Source: Syntrophaceae bacterium UBA6109 (GTDB lineage Bacteria; Desulfobacterota; Syntrophia; Syntrophales; UBA6109). Taken from it: a DNA stretch of 16,726 nt. Below are positions 1 to 7,357 of this stretch, one piece after another (position 1 is the stretch's first letter; each line of letters opens with the position of its first letter). Location: the NCBI GenBank assembly GCA_002428445.1, contig DIWJ01000062.1, forward strand, positions 1 to 16,726, written 5' to 3'. The notes under the pieces were generated by a model. It ran no database searches. It saw only the letters and a program-made list of their open reading frames with translations, and was not told the origin of the DNA. The translations under genes and the position numbers were made by a program.

Positions 1-25
1 TTCATCCTCTTCCAGAACCGGATTC
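1..25. repeat. Terminal direct repeat, left copy
   Basis: These 25 bases are identical to the last 25 bases of the window (16702-16726). They lie inside the csA coding frame. Joining the two copies restores one continuous gene, which fits a circular molecule or one unit of a tandem repeat. This is directly visible; the physical form of the molecule is inferred. Confidence 0.95.
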
Positions 26-768
26 CCGCGGAGAACGAGGCGGACATGCTGCGGTATGAGACGGGCGAGTTTCTGGAGCATTCCATGTCGCCATCGGCGG
101 CATCGGCCATCGCGGTGATCGGCGGCCGGCCGAACCTTCCGGCGGCGATCTCGGCGGCGGTGATGACCTTCGGGTCGGCCCACGGTCCGGGGGCGGCGCA
201 CGGCTACATGATGCACAAGTACATCGAGCGGGCGCGTGTGGAGGGGAAGAGCATTGAGGAGATGGGCAAGATTCTGGTGGATGAGTACATGGATGCGGGG
301 CTGGCCGTCATGGGGATGGGGCAGCCGCAGCATCTCGACGGGGATCCGCGGGCGGAACCGACGCACATCAAGCACGAGCAGCTCTGCAGCGGGGTCTATC
401 TTGAATTGCAGCGTTCGATCGAGAAGCATTTCAATGCCCGCCGGAAGAGGGAAGGCAAGGCGTTTGTCGCGGTGAACATGATTGGCGCCGGCAACACGGC
501 GCTGGCGGAGCTGGGGTTTTCCCCGAATGCGGCCTGGTGCATCGGCTGCGTCTGCCGCGGTTTCAGTTGCGCGGCGCATGCCACCTACACGATGAAGAAA
601 GGGCGCGCCTGGGCGGCCTCGAAGCGGGAACCGATGGTTCAGATGCTGGATCTGTCGATGATCAAATATGTGGGGCCCGCCGACCGGAAGGTTCCGAGCC
701 AGGCTGAGAGACAGGAATATGCCCGCAAGCAGAAAGAGGAAGGAGAATACAAGAAATGGACAATTTAG
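1..768 (+). CDS. Citrate-synthase-fold protein CsA (3' part; 5' part at 16576-16726)
   Basis: This is the C-terminal 255 residues of a citrate synthase / citryl-CoA lyase superfamily protein. The frame is open from base 1, and across the repeat the complete protein is 297 residues, much shorter than a full citrate synthase (about 370-430) and closer to the lyase domain of citryl-CoA lyases. Family-like landmarks are an AAHGYMM segment (His about 109, like the first active-site His of citrate synthase), GMGQPQHLDGDPRAEP (where the family usually has a GFGH motif followed by DPR) and VNMIGAG before a LGFSP helix. By eye, Gln150 replaces the second catalytic His (His153 lies three residues on) and Ile203 replaces the catalytic Asp. 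The C-terminus carries GPADRKVP, shared with csB. The stop overlaps the csB start by 13 bases, so the two are probably co-translated. Substrate unknown; an acyl-CoA lyase/synthase role is inferred from the fold. Confidence 0.85.
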   Translation, partial: FILFQNRIPAENEADMLRYETGEFLEHSMSPSAASAIAVIGGRPNLPAAISAAVMTFGSAHGPGAAHGYMMHKYIERARVEGKSIEEMGKILVDEYMDAGLAVMGMGQPQHLDGDPRAEPTHIKHEQLCSGVYLELQRSIEKHFNARRKREGKAFVAVNMIGAGNTALAELGFSPNAAWCIGCVCRGFSCAAHATYTMKKGRAWAASKREPMVQMLDLSMIKYVGPADRKVPSQAERQEYARKQKEEGEYKKWTI

Positions 769-1751
769 ACGATCCGAGACTCAATTTTAATTACAGGACA
801 AGGGAGCACGGGACGGTTCCGATGGATACCGAGCGGGACCGGTTCCAGTGGGTGTCCGAGGTTGCATACAAGAATGTTCACCGCATTGTTTCCCGGGGCT
901 ACGACACGACGGAGCTGGTGGAGCAGGGGTATGGTCTGACCGATGTTCTTTTCGTCGACTTTCAGGCGCGGATTCCGCTTGTCGAGGAAGACCAGATGCT
1001 CAACTACATCATGGTCTGCATGCTGGAGGACGGTTTATCCTCGCCGGCGAACATCGCCCGGATCGTGGCGGGTGGCAAGACCATTTTGACCCAGGCCGCC
1101 GGTTCTTCGATCCTCGCTTTCGGTCACGCCTATGGCGCGTATCAGGAGATCGGGAAGCTGATGGACGGCATTTTGGCCCGGCAGGCGAAGGAGGGCAAAC
1201 CGCTGGCCGAGGTGGTTGAGGCGGTGGTCGGAACGAAACTGAACGACCCCGCGTTGGGCGTTTCCGGCCTGATGCTGAAGGACCCGATGGCGAAGCGGAT
1301 GATCGCCCGGGCCGAGAAGCTTGGGGTGGCGGGCAAGTATGTTTCGTTGATGAAGGAGATGGTGAAGGCGGCGCAGAAGCTGAGCAAGGAGCCGGTGGAC
1401 ATCGATCTTCTGGGCGCCACCGGCGCGGTGATGTTCGACCTCGGCTTCACCCCGGAGGCCACCTGGGGGATTCTGGCGGTGACCCGAGCTTTCGCCACCG
1501 GCGCCCACTACTGCGAGGAGATCGAACGGGAGTCGCCCGTTCGCCTCGGTCAGACGCTGACGCCGAAGGAGTGGTACGACGGACCGGCGGACCGGCAGGT
1601 TCCGACGCTGGAAGAGAGAAAGAAGGTTGCCAAGGCGATGGAGGCGCAGACGCCCGAGGAGTGGAAGCAGACCTTTCTGGAGCGGCAGAAGATCAAGGGT
1701 TCCGGATGGGCGATCGTGGAAGAGATCGACGATCCCAAACGGAAAATCTGA
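756..1751 (+). CDS. Citrate-synthase-fold protein CsB, paralogue of CsA
   Basis: A 331-residue homologue of CsA. The two align along their length: RGYDTTELVEQGYG matches RGYNVSDLAEAGYT in CsA, both have an LGF(T/S)PEATW-type helix and an R-F-GAH segment, and both end with YxGPADRxVPxxER. The N-terminus is about 20 residues longer than that of CsA. Classical citrate synthase active-site residues are not in place: GHAYGAYQE puts Ala where the first His is expected, the GxGH motif is absent (GVSGLMLKDP), and Leu219 falls at the Asp position, although Asp217 is close by. The ATG at 756 overlaps the csA stop and has AAGGAG about 11 bases upstream. Overlap and homology suggest a heteromeric complex with CsA, possibly with one partner structural. 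Function unassigned; the name reflects fold only. Confidence 0.85.
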   Translation: MDNLDDPRLNFNYRTREHGTVPMDTERDRFQWVSEVAYKNVHRIVSRGYDTTELVEQGYGLTDVLFVDFQARIPLVEEDQMLNYIMVCMLEDGLSSPANIARIVAGGKTILTQAAGSSILAFGHAYGAYQEIGKLMDGILARQAKEGKPLAEVVEAVVGTKLNDPALGVSGLMLKDPMAKRMIARAEKLGVAGKYVSLMKEMVKAAQKLSKEPVDIDLLGATGAVMFDLGFTPEATWGILAVTRAFATGAHYCEEIERESPVRLGQTLTPKEWYDGPADRQVPTLEERKKVAKAMEAQTPEEWKQTFLERQKIKGSGWAIVEEIDDPKRKI

Positions 1752-1853
1752 TGATTCCGGGATACCCTGCCCATCCGTTTTGGGGTGTGGCCAGGGCCCC
1801 GGTCATTTCATGGCGGCTTGAGGTTTTTCTTTTTGAATATGAGGGGTAACGAT

Positions 1854-3245
1854 ATGGAAGACAATATTCGGGAAATGTACGAGAAGGCGCGGGCGGCGTT
1901 TAAAACGGTTGAGTACTGGCCGCAGGATAAGGTCGACGAGATGGTCCTTGCCGTGGGCTGGGAGCTGCAGAAGGCGGAGACGGCGGATGAACTGGCGCGC
2001 CTGGCTGTCGAGAAGTCGGGCCTCGGCGTCTACGAAGACAAGGTCCACAAGATCGGCACGAAGGTCCGCGGGACGCTTTACGATCAGATCGGTATCAAGA
2101 CGTGCGGTCTGGTGAGCGAGGACAAGACGAAGGGGATCCGGACCTACGCCAAGCCGATCGGCGTGATCGCGAACGTTGTTCCCTGCACGAACCCCGAATC
2201 GACGGTGTGCTGCATCGCGCTTTCCACCCTGAAGACGCGCAATGCGATCATCTGCTCGCCCCATCCCCGCACGGAACTGGCCACCAATGCAACGGTCGAT
2301 CACATCCGTAAGGCGCTCGCAAAGGTGGGCGCGCCGGTGGATCTGGTCCAGTGCATCCGCCATACGAGCAACGAGAAAACGCAAGAATTGATGGCGAACT
2401 GCGACTATGCCGTAGCCACGGGAGGCGCGGCACTGGTGAAGGTCGTCTACGGCGCGGGCGTCCCCGCCCAGACCGTGGGAGCCGGAAACGTGATCTCCAT
2501 CGTCGATTCGACGGTGAAGGACCTTCCGGAGGTCGCCTTCCGGCTCCGGAAATCCAAGACGGCCAACAACGCGGCCTCCTGCTCCTCAGAGAACGCGGTG
2601 GCCATCGAGGAGAAGATCTTCGACAAGATGATTGCGGCCTTGAAGGCCGAGGGCGGCTACCTGTGCAGCACTGAGGAGCGCGAAACCCTCCGCAAGACCA
2701 TGTGGCCGGACGGTCATACCCTCAACCGGGAGATCGTGGCGAAGTCGGCGACGTTCATCGCCGATCTGGCCGGGCTGAAGGTCCCCAAGGAGACGAAGAT
2801 GCTGATGGTCATGGGCGAGAAGATCGGCCGCGAAGACCGTTTCTCCGGCGAGAAGCTCTCCCCTGTTTTGACCGTCTGGAAGTGGACGGACTTCGACGAG
2901 ATGCTGGACCGCATGGAGAGGATCCTGAAGTTCTCCGGCGAGGGGCACTCGGTGAACATCCAGACGTCGCTGGATGAGCGGATGGACAAGATCGGCCTCC
3001 GGGCGAACGTCAGCCGGGTCGTCTGCAACATGGGCCACACGGAAGCCAACAGCGGCGGATGGACAAGCTGTCTGGGATTCACGGACACGCTGGGCTGCGG
3101 CACCTGGGCCGGCAACATCAGTTGCGAGAACATCAACTGGAAACAGTTCCTGATGTACACGCGGGTGGCCGTGCCCGTTCCGAATTACCAGCCGTCGGAC
3201 GAGGAACTCTTCGGCGATTACTTGAAAAAGTACGGCAAGGATTGA
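1854..3245 (+). CDS. CoA-acylating aldehyde dehydrogenase (SucD/SauS-like)
   Basis: A 463-residue NAD(P)-dependent acylating aldehyde dehydrogenase, interconverting an aldehyde plus CoA with an acyl-CoA. The segment PIGVIANVVPCTNPEST followed by LKTRNAIICSPHPR is typical of the AdhE/SucD/PduP group. The catalytic Cys is probably Cys243 in NNAASCSSENAVAI, matching the ICSSEQSV motif of succinate-semialdehyde dehydrogenase SucD. The C-terminal LGCGTWAGNISCENINW is characteristic of SucD and of sulfoacetaldehyde dehydrogenase SauS. I chose ATG 1854 (GAGGGG just upstream); an in-frame ATG at 1785 would add 23 residues with no family similarity. It lies about 100 bases after csB and is followed by a strong terminator, so it is the last gene of the csA-csB transcript. 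Substrate (succinate semialdehyde, sulfoacetaldehyde or another) cannot be decided from sequence. Confidence 0.9.
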   Translation: MEDNIREMYEKARAAFKTVEYWPQDKVDEMVLAVGWELQKAETADELARLAVEKSGLGVYEDKVHKIGTKVRGTLYDQIGIKTCGLVSEDKTKGIRTYAKPIGVIANVVPCTNPESTVCCIALSTLKTRNAIICSPHPRTELATNATVDHIRKALAKVGAPVDLVQCIRHTSNEKTQELMANCDYAVATGGAALVKVVYGAGVPAQTVGAGNVISIVDSTVKDLPEVAFRLRKSKTANNAASCSSENAVAIEEKIFDKMIAALKAEGGYLCSTEERETLRKTMWPDGHTLNREIVAKSATFIADLAGLKVPKETKMLMVMGEKIGREDRFSGEKLSPVLTVWKWTDFDEMLDRMERILKFSGEGHSVNIQTSLDERMDKIGLRANVSRVVCNMGHTEANSGGWTSCLGFTDTLGCGTWAGNISCENINWKQFLMYTRVAVPVPNYQPSDEELFGDYLKKYGKD

Positions 3246-3284
3246 TCTTCACCTTGCGAAGCCGAGGGGGATACGGTAGGGAAG

Positions 3285-3318
3285 GACGGCCGCGGAAATG
3301 CGCGGCCGTCTTTTTATT
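3285..3318 (+). terminator. Rho-independent terminator after the aldehyde dehydrogenase
   Basis: A perfect 10-bp stem, GACGGCCGCG with CGCGGCCGTC, encloses a 6-base loop and is followed by TTTTTATT. It lies 40 bases after the aldehyde dehydrogenase stop and should end the csA-csB-aldehyde dehydrogenase transcript, separating it from the HAD genes. Confidence 0.93.
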
Positions 3319-3375
3319 ATGATGAGAGGCACGCGGCTTGCGGGACCCGTTTTCAGTCCGCGCTGAGGTTATCCA

Positions 3376-4032
3376 ATGATCCGGGCGATATTCTGGGACA
3401 ACGACGGCGTCCTCGTGGACACGGAGAAACTCTATTTTCAGGCGACGCGGGAACTGCTCCAAAGAGCCGGGGTCACGTTGACGGAAGCGCTCTTCCGGCG
3501 GATTTCTCTCCAGGAGGGGCGGAGTGCCTTCGATCTGGCCCTGGAAAAAGGAGTTTCGCAGCTGCAGATCGACCGTCTTCACGAGGAGAGGAACCGGCGT
3601 TACACGGAACTGGTCGAGGAAGGCGTCCGTATTCTGGACGGTGTCGAGGAGACGCTGGTGAAACTCAGCGGAAGGTTGCTCCAGGCGATCGTTACGAGTT
3701 CCCGGCGCGCCCATTTCGATGCGATACATGCCGGAACAGGGCTCCGTTCCCATTTTGATTTCATCCTGACCCGGGAGGATTATCTCCTCTCCAAGCCCGA
3801 TCCGGAGCCCTACCGTCTGGCCGTGACGCGGAGCGGTTTCCGGCCTGAGGAATGCCTCGTTGTGGAGGATTCGGAACGAGGTTTGCGGGCGGCTTTCGCA
3901 GCCGGCATCCGCTGTATCGTCATTCCAAACGACCTGACGCGGGGCGGCGAGTTTGCAGGGGCCTGGCGGGTTTTGCAGTCCTGCCGGGAGATCCCCGGGG
4001 AGATTGAACGAATCAACGGAAAGAGAGGATGA
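3376..4032 (+). CDS. HAD family hydrolase, beta-phosphoglucomutase/phosphatase-like
   Basis: A 218-residue haloacid dehalogenase-superfamily protein, subfamily IA. Motif I is DNDGVLVDTE near residues 8-17, with the nucleophile Asp8 and acid/base Asp10. Motif II is VTSS, motif III KPDPEPY and motif IV VVEDSERGLRAA. This set is typical of phosphatases of small phosphorylated metabolites and of beta-phosphoglucomutase. The start is supported by GAGG 8 bases upstream. It follows the terminator at 3285-3318, so it needs its own promoter, though I see no convincing one in 3319-3375. It is 4 bases from the next HAD gene, and the two are clearly co-transcribed. The phosphorylated substrate is unknown; a house-cleaning role or a link to the adjacent 2-hydroxyacid dehydrogenase is possible. 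Confidence 0.88.
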   Translation: MIRAIFWDNDGVLVDTEKLYFQATRELLQRAGVTLTEALFRRISLQEGRSAFDLALEKGVSQLQIDRLHEERNRRYTELVEEGVRILDGVEETLVKLSGRLLQAIVTSSRRAHFDAIHAGTGLRSHFDFILTREDYLLSKPDPEPYRLAVTRSGFRPEECLVVEDSERGLRAAFAAGIRCIVIPNDLTRGGEFAGAWRVLQSCREIPGEIERINGKRG

Positions 4033-4036
4033 ACGG

Positions 4037-4789
4037 ATGATCCGGGCGATTGTGTTTGATTTCGGCCAGACGCTGGTTGATTCCGCGGACGGCTTCCGGA
4101 CGGCGGAAAAAGAGGCGCAGCGTAAGGCCGGCGAGGCCCTGGGATTGACCGGGGAAGAGAAGTTTCTGGAGGTGTATCGGGAGATCCGCTCCCGTTTCCA
4201 CGCCCGTTCCGATTTTTCCCGGAAGAGAATCCTGGAGGAGGTATTCCGGCATTACGGCCGCAATCCCGATTCGGCTCTTCTGGAACGCTGGGAGACCGAG
4301 TATTGGGAAAAGATCAAGGCGATGACCCGTGTTTTCCCTGAGGCGGAGACAGTCCTCACGGCGCTGCAGAGCCGGTACCGTCTGGCCTTGATTACCAATG
4401 CCCAGGGACAGACGGAGGAGGGGAACCACCGCCTTGGCAACTATCCGGGACTGATGAGATTCTTTGAGGTGATCGTCGTGGCCGGTGAAGGGGGTGTGCC
4501 CGCGAAGCCCGATCCGGGACCCTTTCGTCTCTGCCTTGCCCGGTTGGGGATCGAAGCCGACGATGCGGTTTATGTGGGGGACGACTGGCGGATCGATGTC
4601 TGCGGTTCGCAGGCCGTGGGGATGTACCCCGTCTGGCTCAAACACCGGACCCTGCGGCGCAACTGGCCGCAGGTGGAGGCTGCGGCGCCGGTAATCGACT
4701 CCCTGGAGGGTCTGCTCGATATCGAGAGGATGGTCAAGGGGGGCGGCACGGAGATCCAGCCCCCCGCCTTCGAAAGGAATGATCCATGA
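4037..4789 (+). CDS. HAD family hydrolase with variant motif I
   Basis: A 250-residue HAD-superfamily protein. Motif I reads FDFGQTLVDS: the nucleophile Asp8 is present but the usual second Asp (position 10) is Gly, as in several HAD groups that lack this acid/base. Motif II is LITNAQ, motif III KPDPGPF and motif IV YVGDDWRIDVCGSQAVGM. The cap region (about residues 15-95) is helical. I chose ATG 4037, preceded by GAGAGG, because homology begins there; an in-frame start at 3953 would lie inside the upstream gene. The last four bases overlap the start of the 2-hydroxyacid dehydrogenase (ATGA), indicating translational coupling. It is not a close duplicate of its neighbour. Substrate unknown. 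Confidence 0.87.
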   Translation: MIRAIVFDFGQTLVDSADGFRTAEKEAQRKAGEALGLTGEEKFLEVYREIRSRFHARSDFSRKRILEEVFRHYGRNPDSALLERWETEYWEKIKAMTRVFPEAETVLTALQSRYRLALITNAQGQTEEGNHRLGNYPGLMRFFEVIVVAGEGGVPAKPDPGPFRLCLARLGIEADDAVYVGDDWRIDVCGSQAVGMYPVWLKHRTLRRNWPQVEAAAPVIDSLEGLLDIERMVKGGGTEIQPPAFERNDP

Positions 4790-5745
4790 ATATTGTCATC
4801 ATTGGAAATTTTACCGAAACATCCAAAAAGAGGATCGTCGGGCAATTCCCCTCGGACTGGAGGGTGGCCATCGGCACGGTTAAGGAGACGGAACCGGCAT
4901 TGGCCGAGGCGGAGGTGATCATCCCCGAGCATATGGGGATCGACGGACCCTTGCTGGATCGGGCGCCCAAACTCAAGCTGGTTCAGACCGGAGCCGGTTT
5001 CGACAATGTGGCCATTCCCGAATGCACCCGGAGGGGCGTCTATGTCGCCAATGCTTCGGGCGTCAACGCGACCGCGGTGGCCGAGCATGTACTGACGTTC
5101 ATTTTCTGTTGGTACAAGAACATCATCCGCATGGATGGAATGCTGAAGCGGGGGGAGTACGGCTTCGACTATCAGGGTGCCGAGGTTTCAGGGAAGACCC
5201 TCGGGATTATCGGGATAGGGAATGTCGGGAAAGCGGTTGCGCGCAGGGCCCTGGCCTACGAGATGAAGGTTTTGGGATATGCCGTTCGTCCCGCAGAGGT
5301 GGACAGAGGCATTCAGATGACCGATATGGAAACGCTGCTTCGATTCTCCGACGTGATTACTTTGCACTGTTCTCTGAATGAACGGACCCATCATTTGATC
5401 GGACCGCGAGAGTTCGATTCCATGAAGCCAAGCGCCTTTTTGATCAATACGGCACGGGGGGCTATAGTGGATGAGGCAGCGCTGATCGAGGCCCTGCAGA
5501 GGAAGAGGATCGCAGGGGCAGGGCTGGATGTCTTTGAGCAAGAACCTCTGCCGAAGGAGAGCCCGCTTCGCAGAATGGAGAACGTGATCCTGACCCCGCA
5601 TACCGCGGGCATGCCGGAAGGATTGAGATTTCATCAAAAGCGGTATGCCTTTTTCCTGGATAATATTCTCCGGGTATCCCAGGGGAAGGCCCCTCTCAAT
5701 GCCCTTAATCAGATTGATCGCGGCCGGGAGAAACAAAATCCATGA
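4786..5745 (+). CDS. D-2-hydroxyacid dehydrogenase
   Basis: A 319-residue NAD(P)-dependent D-isomer-specific 2-hydroxyacid dehydrogenase, interconverting a 2-oxo acid and its D-2-hydroxy acid in the cytoplasm. The N-terminal part has TGAGFDNVAIPECTRRGV, typical of the family. The Rossmann motif is GIIGIGNVGKA (about 140-150). Catalytic residues are Arg224 in NTARGAIVD, Glu253 in DVFEQEP and His272 in TPHTAG, a complete set. Length is normal. The start overlaps the HAD stop in ATGA. The subfamily resembles phosphoglycerate dehydrogenase/glyoxylate reductase-like enzymes without an ACT domain. The real substrate is not evident; it could act on a 2-oxo acid released by the pathway. Confidence 0.9.
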   Translation: MNIVIIGNFTETSKKRIVGQFPSDWRVAIGTVKETEPALAEAEVIIPEHMGIDGPLLDRAPKLKLVQTGAGFDNVAIPECTRRGVYVANASGVNATAVAEHVLTFIFCWYKNIIRMDGMLKRGEYGFDYQGAEVSGKTLGIIGIGNVGKAVARRALAYEMKVLGYAVRPAEVDRGIQMTDMETLLRFSDVITLHCSLNERTHHLIGPREFDSMKPSAFLINTARGAIVDEAALIEALQRKRIAGAGLDVFEQEPLPKESPLRRMENVILTPHTAGMPEGLRFHQKRYAFFLDNILRVSQGKAPLNALNQIDRGREKQNP

Positions 5746-5965
5746 TGGCCGGGATTGCGTCAGCTTCCTCGCCCATTCCGGCGCCCTGCTGTTGATGCTC
5801 CTGGATTTCTGCGACCGGCCTGGACGTCACGTTCCGCCCGTGGAACCCGATACGGTCAAGCGCCTGCGGGAGATCAGCCGTTCCTTTCCCGATGAATTCC
5901 CGGCAAAGAAACAGGGTGGTGGCCTTTCTCCGGATCAGATTGCGGCGCTGCGCGGCTCGAGGGCA
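5742..5965 (+). pseudogene. Possible frameshifted gene relic after the hydroxyacid dehydrogenase
   Basis: An ATG at 5742 overlaps the dehydrogenase stop (ATGA) and has GGGAG about 11 bases upstream, but its frame stops after 17 codons. Another rightward frame over about 5749-5965 has G or C at most third positions and gives protein-like sequence (for example LLMLLDFCDRPGRH and VEPDTVKRLREISRSFP), with no start codon of its own outside the dehydrogenase. Together this looks like a decayed fourth gene of this operon, frameshifted near its start and cut off by the MFS gene. I do not recognise the family. It could also be chance coding bias. Confidence 0.3.
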
Positions 5966-7128
5966 GATTTGAGAATCCAGCAAAGAGGGAGCGTCAGGAA
6001 CACGAGCATTCCGATCAGCGCGATCGTTGTGGTGATCCCGATCACGTCGCCGACGGCGCCGAACAACAGCGGAACAGTCAAACTGCAGACCGAACTGATC
6101 GTATAGAACAGGCCGAATACCCGCGGGAGCCGGTCAGGCTCGACAAGGTCGCCGACGGTTGCATACAGCACGGACGAGGTGCCGTTCAACGCCACGCCGA
6201 CCAGGGGCAGCAAGAGGAAAGCTGCGACGCCGGACACCGGCAGCAAGAGAAGGATCCCAAGCCCCGTCCAGATTTCCGTAATGACGATGGTCCGGATGAT
6301 GCCGAGACGCTCCGCCAGGTAACCGCAGGCGAGCTTGCCGACCATGCCGCCGGCCATCGTCAATGGAACCGCCATGGTAGCCCAACCCGCAGGCATTTCC
6401 TTCGCGATGATTAGAAAGGCGATGAAAGTCAGAAAGCCTGTGCGCGTGCTGATGTCGATCACCTCGATCAGACAGAGCACCAGGAAGCCTTTACGGTTGC
6501 GAATACCCCATCCTGCAGATCCGCGCTCGTAGACAGATTTTGGGGCCAAGGCGCGACGGTACGTTTCCGGTTCTCGCAGCAGCAGAAGAATGGAGAGTGC
6601 GCAGGCCAGAGAGAGACCACCGAAGATGTTTACAGGCACCTGCCATGGCACGCCGATCAAGAAGATGAGACTCGTTGCGCCAGCCAATGCGAATTTGCCG
6701 ACGTCGCCCGAAAAATTGTAGGTGCCCAGTGCCTTGCGGCGACCTTCATCCGGATAGGCGTTTGAAACCACTGTCGAGCACAACGGGTGCTGAAATGCGG
6801 AGCCGAAGCCGGCGCAGAATAGCGTCAACAGAATGGCGGCGAACCCCGCGGCATGGCCCAGTGCGATGAATGCGATCCCGCTGCAGGCGGTGCCCAATGC
6901 AAGCAGCATCCGAGTGCCGAAGCGTTCGGCGAGCAGGCCGGCCGGAAACTCGAACAGGGATGTCGCGGCGCGCCATGCCGAACGGATCAGGCCGACCTGC
7001 ATGAGCGACAGGTTGAAAGCCTGCGCCAGGATCGGCAGCAGCACATAGTTGATGTCCGATAGCCCGTCGTGCAGTCCATGGGTTGCGCAGCACACGGCAA
7101 GCGTACGTCGGGGTGTATGTCGCGGCAT
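5935..7128 (-). CDS. MFS transporter, fosmidomycin-resistance-like
   Basis: A 397-residue major facilitator with about 12 hydrophobic segments. The N-terminus (CATHGLHDGLSDINYVLL and FEFPAGLLAERFG, the loop 2-3 signature) resembles the Fsr-like group of MFS exporters and uptake carriers. The ATG at 7128 has GGAG 8 bases upstream. It is the last leftward gene, 43 bases after the metallophosphoesterase remnant, and is convergent with the hydroxyacid dehydrogenase. It could carry the pathway substrate or product, or be an unrelated efflux pump. It is bordered on both sides by degraded genes, so it may be a later arrival. No terminator was found after it. Confidence 0.85.
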   Translation of the reverse strand: MPRHTPRRTLAVCCATHGLHDGLSDINYVLLPILAQAFNLSLMQVGLIRSAWRAATSLFEFPAGLLAERFGTRMLLALGTACSGIAFIALGHAAGFAAILLTLFCAGFGSAFQHPLCSTVVSNAYPDEGRRKALGTYNFSGDVGKFALAGATSLIFLIGVPWQVPVNIFGGLSLACALSILLLLREPETYRRALAPKSVYERGSAGWGIRNRKGFLVLCLIEVIDISTRTGFLTFIAFLIIAKEMPAGWATMAVPLTMAGGMVGKLACGYLAERLGIIRTIVITEIWTGLGILLLLPVSGVAAFLLLPLVGVALNGTSSVLYATVGDLVEPDRLPRVFGLFYTISSVCSLTVPLLFGAVGDVIGITTTIALIGMLVFLTLPLCWILKSALEPRSAAI

Positions 7129-7171
7129 GTCGTGCGCTCCAGGCGGAATGACGGAAAGACCCGATGGGGTA

Positions 7172-7354
7172 TTATTCTACAGGCAAAAGCTGCGCCTGAT
7201 TGGACGCGGTCTCATAGAGGGCCACCGTCGGCTTTCCGCTCATCCCGTCTTTGTACGCGTCCAGCAGTGTTCCGGGGTTCACATGCAGGATGCCTTCGAA
7301 CTCCACGATGCGGGCGAGCTGGTCGTGCGTGTCGGATATGACCCCGATTTTCAT
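7172..7354 (-). pseudogene. Metallophosphoesterase (YfcE/MJ0936-like) with internal deletion
   Basis: A 60-codon open frame starts like a YfcE-type phosphodiesterase (MKIGVISDTHDQL, with the first metal-binding DxH motif) and then jumps directly to what looks like the family's C-terminal strand (LHVNPGT, then GKPTVALYE). The central hundred or so residues, including the GD and NH(D/E) metal motifs, are missing although the frame is intact. A normal family member has about 155-180 residues. It starts 3 bases after the CaiB stop and has AAAGG upstream, so it is still in the operon. A functional phosphoesterase is very unlikely; it is most simply an in-frame deletion relic. Confidence 0.7.
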
Positions 7355-7357
7355 GGT

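Noticed and set aside
1785..1853. Upstream start of the aldehyde dehydrogenase at 1785
   Set aside because: The extra 23 residues are not family-like, and the best ribosome-binding site precedes ATG 1854.
5831..5846. Short inverted repeat GTTCC/GGAAC as terminator for the convergent operons
   Set aside because: The stem is only 5 bp and no T tract follows on either strand.
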